Assembly (NCBI GenBank): GCA_019637395.1
Contig: JAHBVR010000008.1
Location: 248,001-312,000 of the forward strand
Length of the DNA: 64,000 nucleotides
Direction of reading: 5' to 3'
DNA from: Vulcanimicrobiota bacterium
GTDB lineage: Bacteria; Vulcanimicrobiota; Xenobia; Xenobiales; JADMJV01
Made by a program: the position numbers and the translations under genes. Within the stretch, counting starts at the first letter, position 1, and each line of letters begins with the position of its first letter. The notes under the pieces are model-generated. The model was not told the origin of the DNA and made no database searches. It saw only the letters and a list, made by a program, of their open reading frames with translations. Below, piece by piece: positions 26,000 through 33,975 of this stretch.

Positions 26000-27526
26000 T
26001 TACGCTGTGACCACTTCCTTCCGGCGCCTTAGCGAGTAAGCCAGCTTGAGGTGATGGCGAGCGCGAGCTCCCAGCTCCACCGTCCAATTGATGAAGCCGT
26101 TGGCGTCCGGAGCCGCTCCCGGGCTGCTGTTCTTAGAGTCGAAGACGACTTCCACTTGCTTCAACTCGGACACCGGGATGCGCTCGATGACCTTGATGGC
26201 GTGACTTTCCGAGGAAAGATTGGAGAGCGTGAGCTCTACCGTGTGTTTGACGCGCATCCAACCGCCCAGGATGTCGTCTTTCTCTTCGTTGCCCTGACGG
26301 GTTTGGCGCACCACCCGAACCGAGGGCAACGGTCCCCAGCCCAGTGTGAAGGGCTCGGCGGCGGCTACATAGTCAAGGCTGCCGCGGCCGATCCATCCGG
26401 ATTCGCGAATCAAGTCCACCGGGCCGGCCAAGAGCGGGTCGCTGGAGGTATTGCGCTGCCGGCTTTTCTGCACCACCTCCGAGCAGACTTCGCCCATGAG
26501 CACGTTCTCCAGCTCGGTCTCGCAGGCGAAAGTCGACAGGGCCACGCGCACGGGCTGGCCGTGGCTGGGAATGGTCGACTTTTGACTGGCGCGCAGGTGA
26601 ACGGCCTGGCCTCCGTCGTCGATGCCGGGTACTTCGCCGGCCCGCTCGGCCGGGGCCATGCCGCCCAGTTCCGCCGAGGGTAGCTCGAAGATCTCCTGGT
26701 CGCGCTCGGCCACCACCACTTCGGTGCTCTTCTTTTGCGTGCGCAGAGTGTCTGGTTCCGGTTTGGGAGGTTCGTTGCCCAGGCTGAAACGCTGGGTGGA
26801 AAAGACCAGGTCGACCTCGTTCCAGTCCTCTCCGGTATTTTGCCAGCAAGTGGCTTCGCTGTGAAATTCCAGGCCGGCGGCCGTCAGCACGGCGCGATGC
26901 GAGGGGCGCCAGCAGGCGCAGGGCAGACTGTATTCCAGACGCAGTTGCACGGACTGAGCGGTGGGGGATTCTACTTCTAAAAAGACCTCGGTGATGGTTT
27001 CGGGGCCGGGGGAGGCGGGTTGGGTGGGCCTGAATCCCTCTTGTCCGAGCGCTTCCAGAGCCACTTCCAGGCGGTGCCGCTCCTCCACCAGGTGTTCTTT
27101 CCAGCGGGCCAGTTCGGCGAGTTGCTCTTCCCATTCGGCCGTATCATCCACGCCCCAGGCCACTTGCTTGCAGATTTCGCGGGTCAGCTCTTCGAAAAAG
27201 CTGGAGGCCGATTGCACTTCGCGCTCGTTCAGCAGCATTTGTTCTTGTAAGGTCCTACGCCGGCGTTGGCGCTCCAGGCCCGGTCCGGGCTCCTCGGGAG
27301 GAAGGGGCGCCGGTGGCGGGGCTAAGCAGCGTTCCACACTGACTTGAATCACCCTGGCGCTGCCTTTCAGCTGGGCGCTCAGGGTCTTGTCGACCAACAG
27401 GGGAGAAACCTCTTCCAGGCGCCAGCGACTGCGACCGGCCGGCACTTCCAACTGGCCCTGACGGCGCACGTAGGCACGATCTTCCAAGAGCGTGACGCGA
27501 GCGATGGGAGCTTGCAAAGGCAGCAT
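26000..27526 (-). CDS. DUF4139/MuiA-like protein (second of pair)
   Basis: A 508-residue protein of the mucoidy-inhibitor-A-like DUF4139 family. It opens with the DUF4140-type strand set (IARVTLLEDRAYVRRQGQ), has a coiled-coil middle (about residues 80-150, rich in Glu, Arg and Gln), and ends with the beta-rich DUF4139 domain including YSLPCACWRPSHRAVL and EVDLVFSTQ segments. No signal peptide is visible, unlike many family members, so location is uncertain. The biochemical role of the family is unknown. Its ATG shares one base with the stop of the upstream DUF4139 gene (TAATG), so the two paralogues are co-translated and may form a heteromer. Confidence 0.85.
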   Translation of the reverse strand: MLPLQAPIARVTLLEDRAYVRRQGQLEVPAGRSRWRLEEVSPLLVDKTLSAQLKGSARVIQVSVERCLAPPPAPLPPEEPGPGLERQRRRRTLQEQMLLNEREVQSASSFFEELTREICKQVAWGVDDTAEWEEQLAELARWKEHLVEERHRLEVALEALGQEGFRPTQPASPGPETITEVFLEVESPTAQSVQLRLEYSLPCACWRPSHRAVLTAAGLEFHSEATCWQNTGEDWNEVDLVFSTQRFSLGNEPPKPEPDTLRTQKKSTEVVVAERDQEIFELPSAELGGMAPAERAGEVPGIDDGGQAVHLRASQKSTIPSHGQPVRVALSTFACETELENVLMGEVCSEVVQKSRQRNTSSDPLLAGPVDLIRESGWIGRGSLDYVAAAEPFTLGWGPLPSVRVVRQTRQGNEEKDDILGGWMRVKHTVELTLSNLSSESHAIKVIERIPVSELKQVEVVFDSKNSSPGAAPDANGFINWTVELGARARHHLKLAYSLRRRKEVVTA

Positions 27527-29793
27527 TATGATTCCCTCCGGTTCCCGCCCACCAGCTCCAGTTTGGAGGGCATTTCAATCGAGTAGACGAGCGCGGCGCC
27601 TTTGCTTTCACCGGCGGGGATGCGCAGGATCCAGCGGTGGACGCCGGGTTTTTCACTGAGTGGATCCCAAGGGGGCTCGCAGCTCTCGACTTTTACCTTG
27701 ATATCGGTAGTGTCGGCTTGAGGCAAGGTTTCCTGGATTTCCAGCCGGATTTCGCGGGAGAGCTGATTGGCCGCCTCCACCGTGACTTCGTGCCGCAACT
27801 GGCTGGTACTGTTCATCATGCCGGTGGTGGTTTCTTTGAAGGCGGTGTTGCGCACTACTTTGACCGACTGATCCACTCCCAGCCCCAGCGAGAAGTTCCC
27901 GCCGGGAGCCACGTTGGGCAGCTGAGTGGTGGCCAGAAAGTCGGTGCCCACGTAGACGTCGACGGGTCCGGTGGGAACGGCCAGATCGGGCATACTTTCC
28001 AAACTGGCCTGGCGGAACACGTCGCAGGTAATTTTCGGCACCACCAGCCAGAGCAGGTGGGCCGAGAGCTGGCGGGTGAGCAGTGGCACCGAGTGAAACT
28101 GGGCATCGCTGGGCAGGTCGATGGAGTGCTCGCCGCTATAGAGGTAGTCGAATCCGTCGAGCGCCCTGGGAAAAGAGTGCAGAGGCGGGGCATTCACCTG
28201 GAGGGCCCGGCGGGACTCTTGGAGAGCGTTTTCAATCAGCCGGTGGGCCTCGAAGGGCGGTTTGGGAAAGCGTTCATGCCAGAGTTGCAGGCAGGCCTGC
28301 AGGGGAGTGCGAGCCTGCAAATGTCCGCGCCCGGCTTCGCGAGCTCCCGGCATGTAGAGCAGAGCGTAGGCCAGTTGTTCGCTACTCGGTTGCAGCGGCG
28401 GCGGGGGACCAACCGGCTGCCAGCGGGGAGGCCCCCCTCCCCCTCGGTAGGTCGCATCGTTGGGACGGGCGGGAGCGCTCAGCCTGGGGGCCGGCGCCAC
28501 GCTCTCGGCTTTGGCCTGGCGTTTCATCAGGCCCGAGCGCAAGGGGGGGCCGGGCATGGGAGCCGCCGATGCGAAGACGGCTCTGGGCGCCTGAGCAGCA
28601 AATGGATCGGCTGCTCCGAACGGGTCGGCGGCAGGGGCGGCAAAGGGGTCGGCGGCTGCTCCGAACGGGTCGGCGGCGGGGGCGGCAAAGGGGTCGGCGG
28701 CTGCTCCGAATGGGTCGATGGCGGGGGCGGCGAACGGATCCAGGTCGGCCGCCGGAGCGCCAAATTCCTGGGCTGCGAACGGATCGACGGTGGGAGCCGC
28801 GAATGGATCTTCCATCGGCTCGGGAAAAACCTGACCGGAGGCTGCGAAGGGGTCGGGCGTCCAGGTCGATATCGCGCGGGCGCCCGGACGGCGATCAAAG
28901 TCGGCGAAGAGAGTGTTGGTGTTGGGCGGGGCGGGTCGCCAGCCGGCCTTGACGGGGCGGCTCTGCTGGCGGCCGATGCGGCGACTGGCCAGCTCCGGGA
29001 GTTCCTTCCAGGCCGCCACTTCGGCGGTGGAAACCTCGAGACGCACGTCTTTCCAGTCTTCGCCGGTGCTCTGGCAAAGGTGGGCTTGCATGGAGAGTTC
29101 GGCCAGGGTGAAGTCGCGGTCGAAGCGCAAGGTGTAGGAGGGAGACCAGCGCGCCCCCGCCTGCTCGTAGCTGAGATGGAAGCGCACGGCGGAACAGTGG
29201 GCGTCCGGCTGCTGGCGTAAATGGACCACCACCGCCTTGTAAAGGGGGGCCAGCGGAGGAGCGGGAGGCAGAGTGCTGATTTCCAGTATACGCCGTCCCA
29301 CTTGCTCCAACTCGTCGTTGAGCTGCGCACGTTTCTCAAGACCTTCGGCCAGTAATTTTTGACGCATCTTGACCAGCGAGCGGCGCGGCTTCACGCTGTA
29401 GGCGGTGGGAGCCTGACCGGGTTGGACCGGTGGAGCGGCGGGGACCAACCCCTCGATGCGGGTCAGGTCTTGATTGAGGCTTTCCAGCAAGTTGCGCAGG
29501 CGGCGCTGTTCGGCCTGAAGGGGTTTCAGCGCGGACGGGTCGACCACCGGAGGCGGCTCGGGTTCCTGCCAATCCAGTTCCAGGCGCAGATCGGTGGCCA
29601 GCAGCCCCGAACCTCCTTCCGGAAAACTCAGCCGTATGCGCAAGCTCTGGTCGGCCAGGGCCAGCGGCAATCCGCCCAGTCTTACTTGCTGCGGCCAACC
29701 GTCTTCCGGCTGGCGCAAATCGACTTCGCGGGTGATCACCGCTCCCTGACGATAAACGGTCACGGCGCGTACTTGGGAATCGAGTGCAAGCAT
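27526..29793 (-). CDS. DUF4139/MuiA-like protein with DPFAA-repeat insert (first of pair)
   Basis: A 755-residue paralogue of the downstream gene. The start (ATG 29793) has GGAGG 10 nt upstream. The order is DUF4140-like strands (VRAVTVYRQGAVITREVDL), a coiled coil (about residues 95-175), the first DUF4139 half (FHLSYEQAGARWSPSYTL), then a long low-complexity insert (about residues 275-480), and finally the second DUF4139 half. The insert holds many DPFAA/DPFGA pentapeptides; three of them sit on a 45-bp tandem DNA repeat. Eukaryotic endocytic proteins use DPF repeats as docking motifs, but any such role here is speculation. No signal peptide is visible. Confidence 0.85.
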   Translation of the reverse strand: MLALDSQVRAVTVYRQGAVITREVDLRQPEDGWPQQVRLGGLPLALADQSLRIRLSFPEGGSGLLATDLRLELDWQEPEPPPVVDPSALKPLQAEQRRLRNLLESLNQDLTRIEGLVPAAPPVQPGQAPTAYSVKPRRSLVKMRQKLLAEGLEKRAQLNDELEQVGRRILEISTLPPAPPLAPLYKAVVVHLRQQPDAHCSAVRFHLSYEQAGARWSPSYTLRFDRDFTLAELSMQAHLCQSTGEDWKDVRLEVSTAEVAAWKELPELASRRIGRQQSRPVKAGWRPAPPNTNTLFADFDRRPGARAISTWTPDPFAASGQVFPEPMEDPFAAPTVDPFAAQEFGAPAADLDPFAAPAIDPFGAAADPFAAPAADPFGAAADPFAAPAADPFGAADPFAAQAPRAVFASAAPMPGPPLRSGLMKRQAKAESVAPAPRLSAPARPNDATYRGGGGPPRWQPVGPPPPLQPSSEQLAYALLYMPGAREAGRGHLQARTPLQACLQLWHERFPKPPFEAHRLIENALQESRRALQVNAPPLHSFPRALDGFDYLYSGEHSIDLPSDAQFHSVPLLTRQLSAHLLWLVVPKITCDVFRQASLESMPDLAVPTGPVDVYVGTDFLATTQLPNVAPGGNFSLGLGVDQSVKVVRNTAFKETTTGMMNSTSQLRHEVTVEAANQLSREIRLEIQETLPQADTTDIKVKVESCEPPWDPLSEKPGVHRWILRIPAGESKGAALVYSIEMPSKLELVGGNRRES
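28610..28744 (-). repeat. 45-bp tandem repeat inside the DUF4139 gene
   Basis: The sequence GCTGCTCCGAA recurs at 28610, 28655 and 28700, an exact 45-bp period over about three units. It encodes the 15-residue unit DPFGAAADPFAAPAA on the minus strand. The repeat is within a reading frame and is not a CRISPR array. Confidence 0.85.
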
Positions 29794-29880
29794 GAGGTGC
29801 CTCCGCGAAAATAGGTAACTGAAGAACTTTACCCGACCTTTGTGAAGGCGGTCTTTGAGATTTTCCCAAAAGCACCCCCT

Positions 29881-31158
29881 ATGGAAGAAGATCCACTCTC
29901 TCAGCATATCGAGCGCCTGGTCGCCGCCGCGCAACCCGGATCTTCTGGGGTATTCTCGCTGGATCTGGCGCGCGTGGAGATAGCCTTTCAGGCCGGTGGA
30001 GATGATTGGCTCCACTACCTGCTGCGCTTCGCCGCCTTTTACGGGGCCGAGCCGGCCGAAATCGACTGGGACGGGCGCTCTTTTGAGTTGCGTTTTCGCT
30101 CCCCGGGACCCGATTTGGAGCAACTGCGTTCCCTGTTGCTGCACCGGGAGCGCGGGCCGCGCTATCTGGCCCTGGGGATGCTGGCGGCCGCCCAGCAGGG
30201 TTGTGTAGAGATCTCCCTGGAGGCTCCGCGCGGCCGCCTGCGTTTGCACGGCTCCACCAGTCAGCTTGAGGAAAATCGCCGCTCGCGCGACGGTTTCTGC
30301 CGGCTCAAGGCGCAGCGGCGCGGTCCGCTATTGCCGCCTCTGGATAACCTCGTGCTGCCGGTGTTTCTCAATGGAACTCCCCAGCCGCGCTCGCCGAGCG
30401 GCCCGGGATTGCGGCTGTTGGTGGATGGATTTGCCATGGCCTGGGACGGTGTTCCCCTTTTGCCCCCCGGGGAGAGCCTGGATTGGCCGGTGGCGGAGGT
30501 GCGACTGGACGCTCGCTTGCGCCGGTTGCTCCAGCCGGCTTTGTCGGAAGAGCAAATCCACCGATTGCAGTCTTATTTTGAGGCGCAGTTGTTGGAGCGA
30601 GAAACGATTGGCCCCGAGGCGGGGGAGTGGCTGCTGTTGCGCGCTCGGGAGCAAGAGGTCGCTTCCTTGCTGGCTCGTCTGCCCGAGCCGCCGGCCGGAC
30701 ATGCGCTGGCTCCGGCTTATTGGGAACGGCGCGCCGCCTGGTTGGACGAGCCGCTGCCGGCGGGTGTGTGGGAGAAGTGGCCGGCGGATTGCTGGCCGGA
30801 CCTGCTCGAACAAGGGTTGGTGCCGTTTCCGCTGGCCGCCTGGCTGCGTCCCACCTGCGCCCGATTGCCGGCCAGGCCCACCTACGCTTACCTGCTGCGC
30901 CGAAGTTGGCGGGGCGAGCACTTCGAGCCGGCTTTTCTGCAGGCCTTGCTGCAGGGCCGGCGTGATACGCTTGGAGGTAATGTCCTGTTGGCGGGGCAGT
31001 TGAGCCAGTTGAAAGCGGCTCAGCGTCCGGCCCAGGCCACCCAATTCTGCGCCGAATTTCTGCGGGCCGCCACACGAGGCCAAGAAGAAGTAGAGGAGTG
31101 GAGTTGGCTGAGCGTCGCCGAGCGCGAGCAGGTGGTCCGTTTACTCGATTCTCTTTGA
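29881..31158 (+). CDS. hypothetical soluble protein
   Basis: A 425-residue protein of unknown function, divergent from the DUF4139 pair. The ATG at 29881 (MEEDPLSQHIERLVAAAQ) was preferred to an in-frame GTG at 29842. It is rich in Leu, Arg, Pro and Trp, has no signal peptide and no clear membrane segment. The first 200 residues alternate short strands and helices; the C-terminal half is helical (LLEQGLVPFPLAAWLRP). The N-terminal order (a helix pair, then strands holding GDDWLHYLLRFAAFYGA) loosely recalls GHKL/HSP90-like folds without ATP-binding motifs. This is weak and I make no functional call. Confidence 0.65.
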   Translation: MEEDPLSQHIERLVAAAQPGSSGVFSLDLARVEIAFQAGGDDWLHYLLRFAAFYGAEPAEIDWDGRSFELRFRSPGPDLEQLRSLLLHRERGPRYLALGMLAAAQQGCVEISLEAPRGRLRLHGSTSQLEENRRSRDGFCRLKAQRRGPLLPPLDNLVLPVFLNGTPQPRSPSGPGLRLLVDGFAMAWDGVPLLPPGESLDWPVAEVRLDARLRRLLQPALSEEQIHRLQSYFEAQLLERETIGPEAGEWLLLRAREQEVASLLARLPEPPAGHALAPAYWERRAAWLDEPLPAGVWEKWPADCWPDLLEQGLVPFPLAAWLRPTCARLPARPTYAYLLRRSWRGEHFEPAFLQALLQGRRDTLGGNVLLAGQLSQLKAAQRPAQATQFCAEFLRAATRGQEEVEEWSWLSVAEREQVVRLLDSL

Positions 31159-31165
31159 TTTGTTT

Positions 31166-31188
31166 ATCGTTTCCAATCGGGAAACGAT
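31166..31188. promoter_or_regulatory. 9-bp inverted repeat upstream of yceI-like gene
   Basis: ATCGTTTCC and GGAAACGAT form a perfect 9-bp inverted repeat around a 5-bp spacer, 7 bp after the upstream stop and about 75 bp before the YceI start. It could be a transcription-factor operator. The T-containing tail (TCGTTTCTGGTTT) also allows a weak terminator for the upstream gene. Confidence 0.5.
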
Positions 31189-31263
31189 TCGTTTCTGGTT
31201 TGAGCATTGATGGGGTCTCTGGGAAAAGACTATCCTGGCGGAAGGGGGCCCAAAGGAGTCTTC

Positions 31264-31848
31264 ATGTTCAAGCAATCACTGGTCAGTCTGGCCTTGGGGG
31301 CGACTCTTGCTTTGTCAGCCTGGTCTGAGCCCGCCAGCTACAAGGTGGACCCGGCTCATAGCAGCGTGGTCTTCAATATTCGCCATCTGGTCAGCCAGGT
31401 CGAGGGGCGGTTTCGCGATTTTCAGGGCAGTATCGACTACGACCAGAAGGATCCGCGTAACAGCAAAGTGAGCTTCACGGTCAAGGCCGACAGCATCTTC
31501 ACTGACAATGAAAAGCGCGACGCCCATTTAAAGGGCGATGATTTCTTTGCCGTGGATAAGTATCCCAACCTGACCTTTCAGAGTAAGAAAGTCTCGCCGC
31601 GCGGCCCGAACAAGCTGGATGTACTGGGCACCTTGACCATCCACGGCGTCAGCAAGGATGTCCTGGTTCCCGTGCAGGTGTTGGGTATCGGCCCTGGCTT
31701 CCAAGGAGAAGTGGCCGGGTTTCGCAGCGACTTCACCATCAACCGCAAGGACTTCGGCATCGTCTGGAACTCCAAACTGGACAAGGGGGGCAGCGTTCTC
31801 GGAGAGGACGTGGAGGTTCGACTGCTGGTCGAGGCCGGGAAACAGTAA
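31264..31848 (+). CDS. YceI family periplasmic lipid-binding protein
   Basis: A 194-residue YceI-family lipocalin-like protein. It has a signal peptide (about residues 1-21, ending LALSAWSEP). The mature part carries the family hallmarks: YKVDPAHSSVVFNIRHL at the start, FTVKADSIFTDNEKRDAHLKG, the KYPNLTFQSKK strand, LTIHGVSKDV and DFGIVWN. YceI proteins bind isoprenoid or amphiphilic molecules in the periplasm. The ATG at 31264 was chosen because AAGGAG lies just upstream and it places the signal peptide at the N-terminus. A likely terminator follows the stop, so the gene appears to be transcribed alone. Confidence 0.95.
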   Translation: MFKQSLVSLALGATLALSAWSEPASYKVDPAHSSVVFNIRHLVSQVEGRFRDFQGSIDYDQKDPRNSKVSFTVKADSIFTDNEKRDAHLKGDDFFAVDKYPNLTFQSKKVSPRGPNKLDVLGTLTIHGVSKDVLVPVQVLGIGPGFQGEVAGFRSDFTINRKDFGIVWNSKLDKGGSVLGEDVEVRLLVEAGKQ

Positions 31849-31859
31849 CCCGTCGTTTA

Positions 31860-31897
31860 CAGGCCGGCAATAAGGTTGGTCGGCCTGTTCATATTTT
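31860..31897 (+). terminator. probable terminator after yceI-like gene
   Basis: A 7-bp stem (CAGGCCG / CGGCCTG) with a 14-nt loop is followed by TTCATATTTT. It starts 11 bp after the stop of the YceI gene. The large loop makes it moderate rather than strong. Confidence 0.55.
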
Positions 31898-31971
31898 ATC
31901 CGGAGGTTTTATCGGCACTTTGCTTCATGACTCTTAAAATGGTCTGAAATCACTCGATGGAGGATAATTCG

Positions 31972-32742
31972 ATGGGTCTGAGCATCCCCGGTTCTGGTCT
32001 GGTCAAGAAAGCGATTCGCGCGGGCGGTAACGTGGCCAAGAAGGTCACCGGCGAAGCCTCCAAAAGGGCGGGCGAGGTCAAAGACGCGGCCGTGGGCGGA
32101 GTCAAGGAGGCTGTGCACCTGTCCAAGGAAGTGGTGGAAGAAGGCGCCCATCAGGGCGCCAACTTCGGCCGCGGCGTGGTGGAATGGGGCAAGGGCACGG
32201 CCGGCACCGTCACCAGCCTGGTGACCCATCCGATTCAGACAGCCAAAGCTGTCAAGAGCCTGGCCGAAAACCCCCTGCTCAACCCCTCGCAGGGGATCCT
32301 CAATCCCGTTAATCTGGCCAAGGATGCCATCCACGGCGACAACCCGCTGGACCGCTACAAGAAGGGCGCCGAGCAACTCAAGGGCATCGGCACCACCCTG
32401 GCCAACGACTACAAAGAACAATATGAAAAGAACGGTGCCGCCGGCGTGGCCGGCTATGTTGCTCCCGACCTGGCCCTGGCCGTCCTGAGCGGCGGCAGCA
32501 GTTCCGCCGCCAAAGGCGGCGCCACCGCCGCAGCCAAAGCCGCCGCCAAGGAAGTAGCCGAAGAAGCAGTGGAACAGGGCGCCACCGCCGGTATCAAGGA
32601 TACGGCCAGGCATCTGGCCAAGGAGTCGGTCAAGTCGCAAGTCCCGGACGCCAAGACCATTTCCGACGCCGAACGCCGTAACCAGAACGAGCATTCGCAG
32701 AACTACCTGGAAGCCCTGATTGGAAATTTCTCCCTCTTTTAA
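31972..32742 (+). CDS. Ala/Lys-rich helical protein, function unknown
   Basis: A 256-residue protein. The ATG at 31972 was chosen because GGAGG (in the codons after an upstream in-frame ATG at 31957) lies 8 nt before it. It begins MGLSIPGSGLVKKAIRAGG and is very rich in Ala, Gly, Lys and Glu, with long amphipathic helices (KKVTGEASKRAGEVKDAAVGGVKEAV) that recall LEA or apolipoprotein-like proteins. A middle part (THPIQTAKAVKSLAENP, DRYKKGAEQLKG) resembles the pre-toxin-type linker regions of secreted polymorphic toxins, but there is no toxin domain at the end. No signal peptide. It lies just upstream of the predicted non-coding RNA. Function not assigned. Confidence 0.7.
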   Translation: MGLSIPGSGLVKKAIRAGGNVAKKVTGEASKRAGEVKDAAVGGVKEAVHLSKEVVEEGAHQGANFGRGVVEWGKGTAGTVTSLVTHPIQTAKAVKSLAENPLLNPSQGILNPVNLAKDAIHGDNPLDRYKKGAEQLKGIGTTLANDYKEQYEKNGAAGVAGYVAPDLALAVLSGGSSSAAKGGATAAAKAAAKEVAEEAVEQGATAGIKDTARHLAKESVKSQVPDAKTISDAERRNQNEHSQNYLEALIGNFSLF

Positions 32743-32795
32743 ACGAACAAAATTCGAATCTGTTGCAAAACCCCTGTGAACAATCAGGTACGTGG

Positions 32796-32825
32796 TTGAC
32801 AGCCACCATGCTGATAGGCTACATT
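32796..32825 (+). promoter_or_regulatory. sigma-70-type promoter of the non-coding RNA
   Basis: A perfect -35 box TTGACA (32796-32801), an 18-bp spacer and a -10 box TACATT (32820-32825). Expected transcription start is about 32831-32833. No reading frame of useful length starts downstream on this strand. Confidence 0.6.
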
Positions 32826-32830
32826 GCAGA

Positions 32831-33141
32831 CCTGGACGCGAAAGCGGACAGCGCTCCGGCCGGAAGCAGGCCGGCGCTCTGGGGAGCGGAGAACCAGGGG
32901 TAGCTTGCAGACCACAGTAAGCCGGAGCGGCTCCACTCCGTAAAAAGGGAGGTCGGCTCGACACAGCGCCGGTGTTCGTGAGGACACAGCGTCGCAAGAC
33001 GTAATTCCGGAGTTCGCTGGGGAGGTCGAGGGACCTGAGTTGGGTAGGCACTCAGGAGGTTCTGCTTGACCAGAAAAGCAGGGGGACGGCATACCTCAGT
33101 CCGTCACGATGCAAGCCACTGGAGCGATCTGGTGGCTTTCG
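32831..33141 (+). ncRNA. probable structured non-coding RNA of unknown family, about 310 nt
   Basis: The stretch has no plausible protein on the plus strand but is full of perfect short hairpins. These are: AGCG+CCGGCC / GGCCGG+CGCT (32850-32878, with a 2-nt bulge); CGGAG / CTCCG (32923-32940); CCTGAGT / ACTCAGG (33034-33056); CTGCTT / AAGCAG (33062-33081); GACGG / CCGTC (33085-33105); and AAGCCAC / GTGGCTT (33113-33138). A consensus-like promoter precedes it and the last hairpin could end it. I looked for the signature sequences of RNase P RNA, tmRNA, SRP RNA, group I and II introns, and cobalamin and c-di-GMP riboswitches and found none. The neighbours give no clue, and the minus-strand frame across it is an antisense artefact. 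Confidence 0.55.
33113..33139 (+). terminator. possible terminator hairpin of the non-coding RNA
   Basis: A perfect 7-bp stem AAGCCAC / GTGGCTT with a 12-nt loop, followed by TCGTCGTT. The T tract is short, so termination here is plausible but not certain. It ends 7 bp before the stop of the convergent MBL gene. Confidence 0.4.
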
Positions 33142-33145
33142 TCGT

Positions 33146-33919
33146 TCAGGGCTCGTGGCAGGCTCGCAGCACCACCTCGGGGCGTTCTCGGCGCAGCCGC
33201 TTCAGCTTATCGAGCGTTTCCTGATAGGCTCGCGCATCCTCCACCACCCAGCGAGTGGGTACCGGCAGCACGACTCCATCCAGTTGTTCAGGCACGTAGT
33301 AAGCATCGCCTACGGCGAAGAGGGGCCCGGCCAGGGTTTCCATCCATAGCCCCAGGTGGCCCCGGGTGTGGCCGGGCAGTTGGAAAATGCGCGCACTGCC
33401 GTCTCCGAACCAATCCCAGCCAGGTCCGAGAAATTCCAGGCCCGGCCAGAGCGGAGCCGGCAGATCTTCAAAAAACCGTATTTCTCCTCTCGGAAAAAGG
33501 GCTTTCAGGTGGGCGGTGTGGAGCGATTGCCAGGGGCCGAGCCGCTGTACCCGGCGCCACTCCCGGCCCGAAACCCAGGTGGGCAAGGGCGGCAGATCGG
33601 GCACCGAGCCGATATGATCGGGATGAAAGTGAGATATCCCGAGGCCCGCCAGTTGCTCGACCCGGACCTGCCGGGTGAGCTGCTCTTCCGGGCGCAGGCG
33701 CGGCGGGATGAGCCAGCGCAGCAAGCGGGCCGGAAACCATCGGGTCGCTCTCCAGAAAGCCGGACCATAACCGGTATCCCAAAGGAATTGCCCATAATCG
33801 GGATGTTCGAGCAAGAACACCCGGACCGGCAGCGCCAGGGGTCGCCAACCTGTCCCCCGGCGCACCAAGCGGCCGGGTGGGCAGGCCTGTCCGACAACCA
33901 GTTCGTGAATTCGCAGCAT
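33146..33919 (-). CDS. MBL-fold metallo-hydrolase
   Basis: A 257-residue metallo-beta-lactamase-fold hydrolase. The metal motif HFHPDH is at residues 97-102, followed by PGHTRGHLG (third metal histidine), a conserved AVGDAYY Asp, and a final ACHEP histidine. This set is typical of the lactonase/glyoxalase-II-like branch that hydrolyses esters, thioesters or lactones; the substrate is not predictable. No signal peptide, so cytoplasmic. I chose the ATG at 33919 (MLRIHELVV); an in-frame GTG three codons upstream (33928) is possible. It is divergent from the small membrane gene and converges with the non-coding RNA. Confidence 0.9.
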   Translation of the reverse strand: MLRIHELVVGQACPPGRLVRRGTGWRPLALPVRVFLLEHPDYGQFLWDTGYGPAFWRATRWFPARLLRWLIPPRLRPEEQLTRQVRVEQLAGLGISHFHPDHIGSVPDLPPLPTWVSGREWRRVQRLGPWQSLHTAHLKALFPRGEIRFFEDLPAPLWPGLEFLGPGWDWFGDGSARIFQLPGHTRGHLGLWMETLAGPLFAVGDAYYVPEQLDGVVLPVPTRWVVEDARAYQETLDKLKRLRRERPEVVLRACHEP

Positions 33920-33975
33920 CCGGGTCACTTAGCTGTGGCTGCAGGAGAGCCTGGCAGGGAGGCCAATTTGAGCCT

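Noticed and set aside
28610-28744. A regular 45-bp repeat considered as a CRISPR array.
   Set aside because: There are no spacers of varied sequence, the units are contiguous and code in frame for a DPF(G/A)A peptide, and no cas gene is near.
27637-29220. A 527-codon plus-strand frame opposite the DUF4139 gene.
   Set aside because: It is antisense to a recognised family; it is rich in Gly, Arg and Gln and has no domain pattern.
31909-33051. A 380-codon open frame on the minus strand across the Ala-rich gene and the non-coding RNA.
   Set aside because: It is antisense to a gene with a proper ribosome binding site, and its residues (long Gly and Ala/Phe runs) come from the codon bias of the other strand.
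32831-33141. RNase P RNA, tmRNA, SRP RNA, group II intron or riboswitch as identity of the non-coding RNA.
   Set aside because: The conserved cores (for example GAGGAAAGTCC of RNase P, the tRNA-like end of tmRNA, GGAAGGAAGCAGCC of SRP RNA) are absent by eye. A GCCACTGG near 33115 resembles part of the cobalamin riboswitch but the other boxes are missing.
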